DNA of 64,000 nt. Origin: Agapanthus africanus. Taxonomy: Eukaryota > Streptophyta > Magnoliopsida > Asparagales > Amaryllidaceae. Shown here in pieces: positions 23,137 through 34,981 of this stretch (positions within the stretch are counted from its first letter, which is position 1; each line of letters opens with the position of its first letter). The stretch lies in contig CM057349.1 of assembly GCA_030015575.1 (NCBI GenBank), positions 259,527,077 through 259,591,076 of the forward strand, written 5' to 3'. A model generated the notes under the pieces. It made no database searches. It was not told where the DNA came from and was given only the letters and a program-made list of their open reading frames with translations. Made by a program: the position numbers and the translations under genes.

Positions 23137-23141
23137 TCTTA

Positions 23142-24464
23142 AGTAAACCGATACTAGTTGATGCAAAGTAATATATCAAATATATAAATATGCATTAAAT
23201 CATCAACACTTGATTCAATGATCCGGTCATGTCGCACACAACCGACTAGTATACAATATATCGGCTTATCGAATCAACGCTTGAATCGATAACTAGGTTA
23301 TATCGCATACAACCATTCGATACATTTATCGTGAGAATAGAATACGGTATCACATACACGCATTATTCTCGGTCCCGCACATATCTCATATGCGCTCCTA
23401 TTTCGTTTCGCTTGAGCCAGGAAACCTCTGTGTAGGACTCTAAAGACTCGTCAATACGCCGGCAGCAGGTGATGATCATATCAAACACCCACAAGCCGCA
23501 AGCGGTCTGCTAAACGTAACGGCCACCCGGGTATTGAGCGATCTGAAGATCGACGAGCAAGCCCGCTCACACTCCAGTGAATCCAACCAGTAACACTACC
23601 GTACAGTCCGATCTGATCGTCTAATATGTCGCATATCTCGCCTAGGGGTGGTAAACGTCAGACCCCAATAGCTCGATAAGTCGTGTCGATATGAGGTCTA
23701 TAACTGTTCGAGAAACTACTAGTAACACTTACCAGTAAATCTCAGCAACCCTGGCCAGGGATTTCCTGTTATACCCAATCGAACACAGCGCAACATCAAC
23801 CCCCTATACCGGGAGAGACGAATCCCTTCCTATCGCTCATTGCCTCCATGTGACTCGGGACTGTAACCCAAAAACCACCGTTTTGCACGCCCTCTTGGAC
23901 GTGGTAAGATGGAAATCAAAGCATAGTGGGAACCACACAAGACTCTATGACGATCTCGGGTCAACAGACTACTCTGTACCAGTGTCACCAAAGAACTGCC
24001 ATCTGACGTGAGGTATAATACCATCTGGGAGTTCTCGGCGAGTCCGTCCAGTGTACCCAGTCTCTACTGAGCACCCGTATATCATCTCTGATGTCAAACA
24101 CCGATGGATATGGGATCATCCATCGCCCATCTGTATGGGTCGAGAAGGTATACGCTAGTCTACTCTGGTATATCGATGCCCCGTCTCGATACACCCACGA
24201 CTAGGGACTTTGAAGGATGTACTTATGGACTACCATGTCCCCACTAGTATGATCCGCATCATAGTCCAGGTAGTCAAGTACAGATCCTAAGGGCTTTACC
24301 AACATGTAACAGAGAGACAATCAGTGTACACGTTAAGATAAAGATCAACCAGATAGCATACTATCATGTCGAGCAAGAAAGTCCTCCCTATATATGTCCC
24401 AGCATCCACTACAATATACATCCTATGTACAGTAATGGCCTCTAGGGCATACATATAACTAACA
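23142..24464 (-). repeat. Cop-A 3' LTR, right part
   Basis: It matches 31311-32632 and ends TAACTAACA. With 12104-12987 it makes a 2207-bp LTR. It has the GATAG/CTATC palindrome at 24352-24365 and a hairpin around the GAGAATA...TATTCTC arms near 23330-23370. Confidence 0.9.
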
Positions 24465-27200
24465 ATCTCCCACTTGCACTAGGGCCATCTGTAGCAGTAG
24501 TTGTAGTATCTCATACTCAACCATCCCATAAAAGTCTCTCTCTGGGAACAGGCCTTTGTGAGTGGATCCGCTGTGTTGTCCTCTTAGTCTACTCTCCTAA
24601 CCTCGATCTCCTTGGAGATCAACCATCTCTATGATCAGGTGATACTGCCTTAGAATATGTCTGGATCACTGATGGGACCGGCGTTCCTTGGCAAAAGCAA
24701 CAACTCCATTGTCACACAATGGAAGGAACATAGTTCATCTCATGAACCAATATGCACCCAAACAGCCTCTTTGGTAGCATCTTAAGTAGCGATGTATCCA
24801 GCCTTTATCGTCTAGTATGCCACGGTATCTAACTTGGAACTCTTCCAACATACCGTCCCTTTACTGAGGGTGAAGACTATGCCTGTGACTGACACTCAGT
24901 CGTCATTATCACCCTGGAACCCTTCCAGTGATTCTCCCCAGGATCGATTGATACCATCTCACTACAACTAGTGAGAATCCTAACATCCAATTAGATCTAT
25001 CTCATAGATCCAAAACCCAGGATTTAGGAGGTATCATCTTGATCCTATGCGGAGAATCTTTGTGATAAACGGAGATTGATCGAGCGTAGCATAAGAAACT
25101 CCTTTCTTATCAAGAGTATGTCATCCACGTACTCTACGAGGATCACCACCATACTCCCTACTACCTTTTTGTTTATACAAGGTTCATCTACCATTTTGAT
25201 GATGTCAAACTCTTTGACTAATCCATCAAAACAGATGTTCCAACTCCGCGATGCCTGCTTTAATCCTATAAAGCATCTTGCACACGTTTCCGCTGCTCCC
25301 ACTATCTACGAAGCCCTCTGGCTGTGTACTTATAGACGCACTCTTCTAAAATATCATTTAGAAAAGCTGTCATGACACCCAACCACCAGATATCGTAGTC
25401 ATGGTATGTAGCCGTGGCAAGTAGGATCTGGATGGACTTAAGCATAGCTACTTAGAAAAGGTTTCATCATCATCCATACCTGGTCAATGATGTAGACCTT
25501 TAACAAGTCTAGCTTTGAATGTCTCAACTCTTCCATGTACACCAAGTAATCTTCTCAAGATATACTTGCTACTGATGGGGATTTAACCCTTCAGATATAG
25601 CAACCAAAGTCTATACTTTGTTGGTGTATAAGGATTCCATCTCAGATCACTAAGCATCCAGCCATTCTTACAGAGTCTTACTCCTGATGGCCAGCTCGAA
25701 ACTAGTTGGGTCATCATCTCATGATGCAATCCTCGCTCCCACTGTCATAGAGAAACCGAAGTATCTCTCAGGTGGGTGAGGAACCTTACTAGATCGGCGG
25801 AGAGGCTGAGGTTCGTTGGTATCTACTGAATCCTTTGGTTCTACCAAATCATCTGCTGTTATTTGTATAGCTGGAACCTTTCCAGTTCTACATAACTGAC
25901 CTTGCCTCGAGCTTGTCCGGATTATGCTTTTAGACATAGCCCGGATAACCCCAAATCTTAATCGACTTAAGAGATGGGCTCTTCCCTTTCCATATCACAT
26001 ATGAAGCGGTAGGCAACTGATTTGATTAGAACCCTATTCAATAGGTATGCAGCTTCTCAAGTGCATAACACCCAAAAGGAAAAAGGTAACTCAGTATTAC
26101 TCATCATAGAGCACACCATATCAAATAGGGTGTATCTGCTCCGCCCCGATATACCATCGTGCTATGGTGTATACGGAGGAGTAATGCTGAGAGAGAATCT
26201 CATTCTCCTTTAGAATAGTCCAGGAATTCCGTGCTCAAGTATTCTCCTCCCTGATCACATCAAAGGACATAATACTTGTACCCTTATTGGTTCTTTACTT
26301 CTATCTTATATTCTGTGAATATCTCAAAAGGTTCAGACTTGTGTTTCAACAAGAACATACGTCTGAATCTTGAGAGATTATCAGAGAACGTAATGAAGTA
26401 TAAAGAACCAGTCCTGGCATGTGTAGACAGGGGACCTACATACATCATCATGTATCATCCCAAGAGTTTACTAACTCTTTCTCTGTTTCCAGTAAACGGA
26501 GCTATGGTCATCTTATCTTTGTGACATGACTGGCGAGTTTCACAAGATGTAAATTCAAACTGATTTAAATATACATCTAAATGTAACTTCAGCTAGTCGG
26601 GTCACATTGATCTGACCTAGTCTACAATACCTCAAGAAGAATCCGTTCATTTCTGAACTTTTCCTCTTGTGTGTGTTCCGTATACTAAGAACTGTAATTT
26701 GATTTAGAACATCAATGCTTTTAGATAACGTGCCTGAACCGATCAACTATTGATATAGGAAATGTTCAAAACATTATCCATCAATACAAAATTATATCCT
26801 TTCTTTACTAATAAAGAGACTGATATGATTTTGTATATCAGGTTCGGTATCTAATAACATTCGTTCAGAATCAATGTATTCTGGTAATACAGGGTGACAG
26901 TGACCAACAGACTTGGCTGCAACATTTGCCCCGTTTTCTGCCTCATGAAACTTATCACCCGTTCTCAGTCCTCTACCTATCTGTAGCCCTATGTAACAGA
27001 TTATATATATGGGATCCTGATCTGGTATCACATACCCAGGACGTAGAGGATACAGAGAAACAGTTCTGTATAATGAACACACCCGAAGATGATGCATCAG
27101 CATGCACTCTCTTCGTTTGGGCGGCACGGGAATTCTGGTATTCCCCAATTTCCTGCTCTGTCTTATAACAATTATAAGTTGGAGCGGGACCAACGTTCCC
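24465..27200 (-). pseudogene. Cop-A broken pol region (protease edge, integrase, RT, RNase H)
   Basis: On the minus strand the polypurine tract is followed by degraded Copia domains. The clearest is reverse transcriptase at about 25045-25302, with GLKQASRSWNICF and the YVDD active site near 25120-25131, close to the Cop-C protein. Integrase-region traces lie around 25900-26750 and a protease-like DTRSGS near 27000. Well over ten breaks are present. Gag is almost entirely missing: the protease side joins the gag start area without the intervening ~0.9 kb seen in Cop-C. Confidence 0.75.
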
Positions 27201-30200
27201 CAGCTCAGTATAACAAGCGGGTTCGGTCAATATTCCGTATTATTATCTTGATTAAGGCGTGATGTGGTCGCTACCTGGAGAGAGAGAGAAGAAAACACTC
27301 AGCGTGCGCTCTTTCAAGAATAGATTGGTTTTTATTTTATCTAATTAGGATGGCTCCCACTGCTTTTTATCAAATCTTCCTTCAAACCCTAAAAGGAAAG
27401 ACTAGCCGGGATTAATTACACACTATAAGTTCGCCAATCTTTCAGCCAGGCCAGTGTCGGTACTTTGAGGGAGGTCCCCCGTGCTTTCGTACGAATCTAA
27501 TTAATGTAAACCTCATTTTCCCAGAGGCGTAACCTCGTTAACACCTTTCTAGACACCTACTTGATTGGCTAATTGTAATGTATAAAACTCTCCCAGGAGT
27601 AACTCTTACTCGCAGCGGGTATCGGGATCCAACTATCTCATAGAAGGTATGCAATCTCATTGCAAATTTCAACACTTGAAATTCCCGATAATATTTTGCC
27701 CCTAGCTCGCTATGACCTTGACGAATGCCAAACAACCCATAGTCCACTAGTCAAGTTCAACCCGTACATTACTTGATCGAATTAAACCCACCCGCACGAC
27801 CCTTGACGAATGCCAAACAACGCCGTACGAATACCCTAATCCAATCTGCATCATATGCATAAGCAGATAAATACTAGTTAGCTACCGCACACTACGCCTT
27901 GACGAATGCCAAACTACCGCAGCACGAATACTAACTAGTACTTATCTGTAATGACGGAGGGCTACGACAGGTTTTTCTGAAAACCTATTGCGTAATGAAC
28001 TTGATATCGTTATAGAATCAAATGATTTTAAAATGGAGTGCTTTTGAGGCTTTTCTAGTTTTGCTAAAGGAGTCACTCCCGGTGAAGGGATCGTCGGTCC
28101 TTTCCTAGTCGAATGAGGTGCGGGATATATCATATATATCACTGTGCAAAGCAAAAACACTTAAAAGCAATCAAAAGACAAACCGAGTGTGTAGCATCTG
28201 CCAGTTATTACTAAAGGAGTCACTCCCGGTGAAGGGATCTCGGTCCTTTCCTCATCAAATAAGGTGCAGGATATATCGCATATACCGCTGTGCAAAGCAA
28301 GAACTGTAGCTACCTGTTTTATTTTGAAATTCGATTCTACAACATCTTAGGTTTCTTTTATTTCATTAATCTCATTAATGAAGTCCCATCATTTAAGTAC
28401 CTAAACATCACAGATAAATACGACGTACACTTATGCCATCCGCATTCGCCTCGATGTCCCCTCGTGCACCGTTAGGTTAGGTAACTAACGGCAGAGCGGG
28501 GCAGGGCTAGCGCGGGTGTAAAACATAAGTAACGTCTATATAATATATCATATATACTATATACTGTATCTATCACAGAACATCACATGATCACATCACA
28601 GATATCGCAGCAGAAGAATCATATGAAATATTGGATATACTAGGACGTCCGTGTTTTCAATACGAGCCAGTATAAAACACGGATTCCACGGTCGTGATGA
28701 ATAGCCAAACCCACACCCCTAGACCCCTACGAGAGCGGCAAGCAACCCTACCAATTCTAGAGTTAGGAGACCCGGACTCGACTCCTCGAGTTGGTCTCCC
28801 ACTGGACTCCAGAACCCGGTTACTTGTGCTCCCCTCCTTGGGTCTATCCTAGTGCGGAAAAGTAAATAATATACAAACGGTGACTACTTCCGCAACCTGG
28901 AAGCGCCCCAAATAAAAGAATATTACATACAAGTTTTTACATGAATGAAAATGAAAAACACTCATCTCACATAAAAACCCCCGGCTATTCAAACACGACG
29001 ATCCAATATAACATATCCAGCAACACATAACATCACATGTCATCAACGTAAGTAAATATGCGCATCCCAATTGTCGTTGACATATAGCAACGAAACCGGC
29101 GATATCACATATTACACTTACGGTCACAAAAAAGAAAATGTAAAACTACAACAGTTGGAATCCGCAACCATCTCAGACATCGCATGCCTGACCAAATGAA
29201 TTCCTTAGACATCACATGCCTAACAATTATAAACCCCACATTTTAGTCTCATTATCGAAAACACATTTCAATATCGAGTCGGGCAATTCAACAAGATTCC
29301 CGACAGTCTGATCGAATACTCGTCGCAAACTTTAATAGGCGGCCGCACCCCCGATACCGTCGACGAAGTGCACCAAGGCGGAACACCGCTACCGCGAGCA
29401 CCCGGACGGATGCTTTCGGCGACGGGGTTCTCCTACAGTCACTTGGTCGGGGCTATGGAGTGAGGCTGTCTATTAAGTTTACCCGGCGAGTATCCGCGTA
29501 CGCTACGTGATTGCGACGGACTTTTGATCACATCAAAATTCCGTGGCAACCGATCAAGTGAGACTAAACTGCTACGTTTATAATATTCATTCCGTTATCT
29601 CATAACAATTTGTGAATTCCAATTATTGTATCCCATTCCGGATAAATAGAAAATGCTAAACTTTTCGATCGAACAATCGAACACCCAAGTTTTCCCGATA
29701 CAGCTCAACACATGAAACAAGTCTAACAACATTCCGTTCGTGCCTCAGTACCAACGGTCCAGCCGTAGAAGGGTCAAGCCAACGCCTCACATGTGGCACG
29801 CCGTACTGCCCCAAACCCGAAGGTTCAAAGGGCAGTTCAAGACGGTCACATAATCGAGTTAAGGTTTGTTGTCTTCTAGAGGGTCCATCGCGTTACTTGC
29901 ACTACTTAGAACGTCGTTAAACTACGGAAAAATCCAACACTTGGAAATTTCCCGACAGGGGAAAAATTGGGTATTTATATCCGGTCGAACTTTTTAACAT
30001 ATTCTAAAATTTATCCGGAAAGCCACACAGACAAAATTTGATACTCCGATCGAAACACCGAATCCCCAAAACAACTCCAGAAAATTCAACTCTTGAATAA
30101 ATATTAAAAATTCCCAGAAACACCATAAATAATATATAAGAATTACTGTGCAGAAAAGGATGCACAACACGACAAAAGGGCCGCGGATCCGCCGCCTGAG

Positions 30201-30413
30201 CCTACTGTAAGGCCGCGGATCCGCGCTGCGTTTAATGAATCATTGGCCTGAATTTGCACAGTAATTCTTATAATTATTTATTGAATTTTTTAGGCATTTT
30301 TAATACACAAAAATCCGCATTTTCGGAAAAAGTCCAGAGAGCATATTCCGGGTAGGGTTTCGGTTCGATCGGGTTTCAAATTCCGTCTAAACTTCGCCTA
30401 AGGCTCTAGCTAG
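27200..30413 (-). other. Cop-A leader region, non-coding
   Basis: This 3.2-kb leader is longer than that of Cop-C. It includes two copies of a ~140-bp block around 28060-28160 and 28205-28310 (GGAGTCACTCCCGGTGAAGG). The conserved leader block with hairpin CCGTTAG/CTAACGG is at 28469-28491, and a large stem-loop is at 30128-30278. Repeated phrases CTTGACGAATGCCAAAC near 27720-27910 suggest further short duplications. No gene is supported. Confidence 0.65.
30128..30278 (-). repeat. Large stem-loop in the Cop-A leader enclosing GC palindromes
   Basis: The arms at 30128-30152 and 30255-30278 are inverted repeats of about 24 bp (core ATAAGAATTACTGTGCA) with a single one-base irregularity. Between them GGCCGCGGATCCGC occurs twice (30179-30192 and 30211-30224), each containing self-complementary GCGGATCCGC. 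It starts about 135 nt after the primer site. Confidence 0.8.
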
Positions 30414-30426
30414 GCTCTGATACCAC
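30414..30426 (-). other. Primer binding site of Cop-A (initiator Met-tRNA)
   Basis: The minus strand reads GTGGTATCAGAGC directly after the LTR terminal CCTACA. Confidence 0.92.
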
Positions 30427-32632
30427 TGTAGGGTTTCTAGGCACACTAGTGAGGTCTCACAAGGCATCAACCATGCCAATTTCAAAAATTCTAGGTGCCG
30501 AGAGACCCGACTACGGATCGTTTGCTAGATTTCTAGGCGAAAACATAAACTAGTTAACACTTAACTAAGGGAATACGGAAATACAACCTTTGTAGATCCG
30601 GTGCTCCACCTCCACAGCTCCGTAACGAAGTCCTCTCCGCTGTCTAAATCAAATCCGGGCTCTAGCGTCGGCTTCGTCGGAGAATGGGCAAGCTAGGTCG
30701 TCGATGTCCATGCCGAAGATGATCTACGTCGAGGCATCGCTAAATCAAGCTCCACCTTCACCAAGCCCTAAAAACTTGTGAAGGAAACACACTCTACTAC
30801 TTGGCAAGAGGTAGAGGATGAAGAAATAGGAAGTGGGTAGACTTTAGATTTGGATTTCTCACTCTTTTTCATTACTTGCCATTGATGGAGGCAAGCTTTC
30901 TTCACTTGAAGAAATGAAGAAGAAGAAGGAAATTGTTATCATAAGAATAATCAAAAAAGAAAAGAAAATGCATTCTTATCATAAGTAAACCATGGTTAGG
31001 TGTAGAGATTAAACCAAGATTAGTTTGAATGGTTAGGGTTAAGGATGAGATAAGAATGGTTGACTAAAGTCAATGCTTCATGAAGGTTCAAAGAATAAAA
31101 CAAAACTAGCAACCATTCTTCTCATTATCATTTGCATAATAAATAAATAAATAAATAGAAATGAAAATGTAAACCCTAATCATTTAAATAACCATGGTTC
31201 AATCTTTACACAAACTCAAGCAAACATGTATCATCAAACATGATACAATCAAGTGCACAAAACTATATCGAATATACAATGTGCACATCCGAGTGAGAAA
31301 ATCCATCTTAAGTAAACCGATACTAGTTGATGCAAAGTAATATATCAAATATATAAATATGCATTAAATCATCAACACTTGATTCAATGATCCGGTCATG
31401 TCGCACACAACCGACTAGTATACAATATATCGGCTTATCCAATCAACGCTTGAATCGATAACTAGGTTATATCGCATACAACCATTCGATACATTTATCG
31501 CGAGAATAGAATACGGTATCACATACACGCATTATTCTCGGTCCCGCACATATCTCATATGCGCTCCTATTTCGTTTCGCTTGAGCCAGGAAACCTCTGT
31601 GTAGGACTCTAAAGACTCGTCAATACGCCGGCAGCAGGTGATGATCATATCAAACACCCACAAGCCGCAAGCGGTCTGCTAAACGTAACGGCCACCCGGG
31701 TATTGAGCGATCTGAAGATCGACGAGCAAGCCCGCTCACACTCCAGTGAATCCAACCAGTAACAATACCGTACAGTCCGGTCTGATCGTCTGATATGTCG
31801 CATATCTCGCCTAGGGGTGGTAAACGTCAGACCCCAATAACTCGATAAGTCATGTCGATATGAGGTCTATAACTGTTCGAGAAACTACTGGTAACACTTA
31901 CCAGTAAATCTCAGCAACCCTGGCCAGGGATTTCCTGTTATAGCCAATCGAACACAGCGCAACATCAACCCCCTATACCGGGAGAGACGAATCCCCTCCT
32001 ATTGCTCATTGCCTCCATGTGACTCGGGACTGTACCCAAAAACCACCGTTTTGCATGCCCTCTTGGACGTGGTAAGATAGAAATCAAAGCACAGTGGGAA
32101 CCACACAAGACTCTATGACGATCTCGGGTCAACAGACTACTCTGTACCAGTGTCACCAGAGAACTGCCATCTGACGTGAGGTATAATACCATCTGGGAGT
32201 TCTCGGCGAGTCCGTCCAGTGTACCCAGTCTCTACTGAGCACCCGTATATCATCTCTGATGTCAAACACCGATGGATATGGGATCATCCATCGCCCATCT
32301 GTATGGGTCGAGAAGGTATACGCTAGTCTACTCTGGTATATCGATGCCCCGTCTCGATACACCCACGACTAGGGACTTTGAAGGATGTACTTATGGACTA
32401 CCATGTCCCCACTAGTATGATCCGCATCATAGTCCAGGTAGTCAAGTACAGATCCTAAGGGCTTTACCAACATGTAACAGAGAGACAATCAGTGTACACG
32501 TTAAGATAAAGATCAACCAGATAGCATACTATCATGTCGAGCAAGAAAGTCCTCCCTATATATGTCCCAGCATCCACTACAATATACATCCTATGTACAG
32601 TAATGGCCTCTAGGGCATACATATAACTAACA
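30427..32632 (-). repeat. Cop-A 5' LTR (2206 bp)
   Basis: On its own strand it starts TGTTAGTTATATG and ends CCTACA. The phrase TATGCCCTAGAGGCC near its start resembles Angela LTRs. It is about 99% identical to the split 3' LTR. It is followed by the target-site copy GTAGG. Confidence 0.92.
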
Positions 32633-32863
32633 GTAGGGAGCTACCAGACGGAGATGACCGAGCAGGGCAGCCGCTCGGTTGTCTCTTGCGAGGGCTTTGA
32701 TCCTTCAGGATGGGGACCGAGCAGGGTTACTGCCCAGTGCCTCTTGGCGAAGACTTTGATCCCAGTCGGTTGTGTAGGAAGCTACCTGCCGGGGATAGCC
32801 GAGCAAGGACTCGACTGTCTCTGGGAGGACTTTGGTCCTTAGCGCGGGATGGGCTGTAAGAAG
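32633..32863. repeat. Tat-G 3' tandem array, part 2, between Cop-A and Cop-C
   Basis: This 231-bp island contains the same monomers as 11520-12103 (GGGAGCTACCAG, GATGACCGAGCAGGG, GAGGGCTTTGATCC). It is bordered by GTAGG (end of Cop-A) and AGAAG (start of Cop-C), showing that two Copia elements landed in the same array. Confidence 0.85.
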
Positions 32864-34901
32864 TGTAAGTCCACGTTACCCACCCCGGTACTTACGGGGA
32901 GGCGGAATAGGTAAAAAATGGTTTTTTAACTCAAGGTAACATGGACTAGAAATGGAGGATCTTTGCTAAACAAAAACTAACAACCAAGCTAAAAGATTTA
33001 GCTACTCGGTTAGAAGGTTATACCTAGGTCTTGAACTCCTTCTCTTCTTGCTCCTTGGAGTGGTTTGAACGGCTCCTCCTCGTCGCCTTCTCTTGCCGAA
33101 GAAAGATCCACCCGAAGGCCTCTACCTTGAGCTCCTACCTCAACCTAGAGGTAACTAAAGTGCTTGGCTTGCTAAACCTAGAACCCTACAATGAGTAGAG
33201 AGGAGTTTTGGTGGTTTTATCTCAATAGCTAATGGTTCTCAACACATGAGAGATGAAAGCTTTGAGAGAGAGGAAGAGGATGAGCTTAACCTATGAGAGA
33301 GAAAGAGCAAGAGAGAATTAGGATAATTATCAACCATACTCTCATATAAGTGAATTATGAAAAATAATATTAATCAAGGAAATTGTGATGGTTCATTTGA
33401 AATGACCATTATCATTTCACATTAAATGAATTTTGCAAGAATCAAAGGGCATCTTTCATGTGAAATGATGATGGTCAATTTGTCAACATAGGTCAACAAG
33501 TCAACCAAAGTCAAATGGTCAAAAACCCTAACCATGGAACAATTATCTTTAATTAATATCATTAATCATATTTCAAATTTTCATTAGGGTTTGGAAAAAG
33601 ACAGCGGTCAACAACCCTAATGAGAATGCTCTGCCTCTGTCAACTGTGCATACACACCCGCATCCGTGTTCCATGGAACACGAATACAGTAAGATAAAAC
33701 CAATCCAAAAACATATACTAGGATCTAGCTTAAACCAAAGCCCGCTAGTAATAACTGTCCAGACACCAAACGTGCACAAGTGCGCGGATGTGAACGAACC
33801 CCGTCGCAAAACTATGCGACCTCTACTCTGTTTTGCCCAAAGGCGAACAGCCCTCTGTGTGGGACTCTAATGACTCGACACTACGCTGGCAGTGGGTTTA
33901 ACCACAGGCCGCAAGCGGTACTAGCTGTACGTGATGGTCCCCAGGTAGATGCCGATAAGAAGACTGATGAGGTGAACCCATCTGAACTCCTACTGAGCCT
34001 GAATGTGACAATCTTCGTACAGTCCGGTCTGTTCGTCTAAGAGTATCGTATGGCGGGCCTACGGGGCGGTAAACGTCAGTCCTCTAATCATGGTACAAGT
34101 CGTGTCGGAGTGTAGCCCAGAACACCCTGAGATAACACTAGAAATGCTACCAGTATATCTCGCTAGCCCTGGCCAGGGACTTTGTGTAATGGCTCTCCTA
34201 GACACAGCACGATATCAACCCCCAATACTGGGAGAGACGAATCTTGTCTAACCGTCACTGCCTCCAAGTGCTTCAGGACTGCACCCAACTTCTACCTGTT
34301 TGCACGACTCATTTGAGCCGTGGTAAGGTAGCAATCTAAGAACAGTGGGAACACACTCGAGGCGAAGTGACAGTGTCAAGTCAACGGACTAAGCTGTACT
34401 CATGTCACCTGGGAACTGATAACTGACGATAGGTATAGTACCAACCAACTGTTCCCGACAAGTCATGTCCAGTGTACTCGTAACCTAACAAGCACCCGCA
34501 TACTATCTCCAGTACGATGTACTAATGGCTGTGGGACAGACTATCTCCCCTGCTGGGATGAGAAGCGCATATGCTAGTCTACTCCGGAGTATCGATGCCT
34601 CGTCTCGATAATCCTACGACTAGGGACCTGTATAAGGATGTGCTTGTAGATTACCCAGCCCCTACTAGTGTGACTGCCATCACAACGCTGGTAATCAAGC
34701 AAAGATCCTAAGGGCTCCACTAATGTGTAAAGGCGATATGCTAAAAGAAACACATGCACATATTAAAGTAGAAACAAACCAAGTAGCATACTACTATTTT
34801 GAGCAAGATTGTCTATACAACTGTGAATATCCCAAACTTCCATTAAGTAATATACAAACTAGTATGATACAGTAATGGCCTCTAGGGTATATACACTAAC
34901 A
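32864..34901 (-). repeat. Cop-C 3' LTR
   Basis: TGTAAGTCC...CACTAACA on the plus strand. It matches 40936-42978, including palindrome AGTAG/CTACT at 34782-34795 and a CGTGTTCC/GGAACACG hairpin near 33667. It is followed on the plus strand by the polypurine tract complement ATCTCCCAC. Confidence 0.92.
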
Positions 34902-34912
34902 ATCTCCCACTT
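34902..34912 (-). other. Polypurine tract of Cop-C
   Basis: The minus strand reads AAGTGGGAGAT just before the LTR start TGTTAG, the same tract as in Cop-A and Cop-B. Confidence 0.88.
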
Positions 34913-34981
34913 GCACTAAGGCCATGTACTGGCGTATCGAAGACCTATCATCTCGATCAGCCGCTGGAACTGAGTCTGGGG

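Larger units (their letters stand above)
12104..32632 (-). mobile_element. Cop-A: defective Copia (Angela-type) retrotransposon with Cop-B nested in its 3' LTR
   Basis: A minus-strand Copia element bounded by the target duplication GTAGG (12099-12103 and 32633-32637). LTRs are about 2206 bp: 30427-32632 is the 5' LTR, and the 3' LTR is 12104-12987 plus 23142-24464, split by Cop-B. The element alone is about 10.4 kb. It keeps a primer site, a polypurine tract and a long leader, but coding is badly broken (well over ten breaks) and nearly all of gag is absent compared with Cop-C. LTRs differ at about 24 sites by eye (about 1%), so insertion is recent, perhaps 0.4 million years. Coding decay is far beyond what 1% would give, so the copy was probably already defective when it moved. 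Confidence 0.9.

Noticed and set aside
12988-32632. Tandem duplication of a genomic segment, since 12104-12987 plus 23142-24464 repeats at 30427-32632
   Set aside because: Ends, target-site duplications, primer site and polypurine tract show these are the two LTRs of Cop-A with Cop-B inserted in one.
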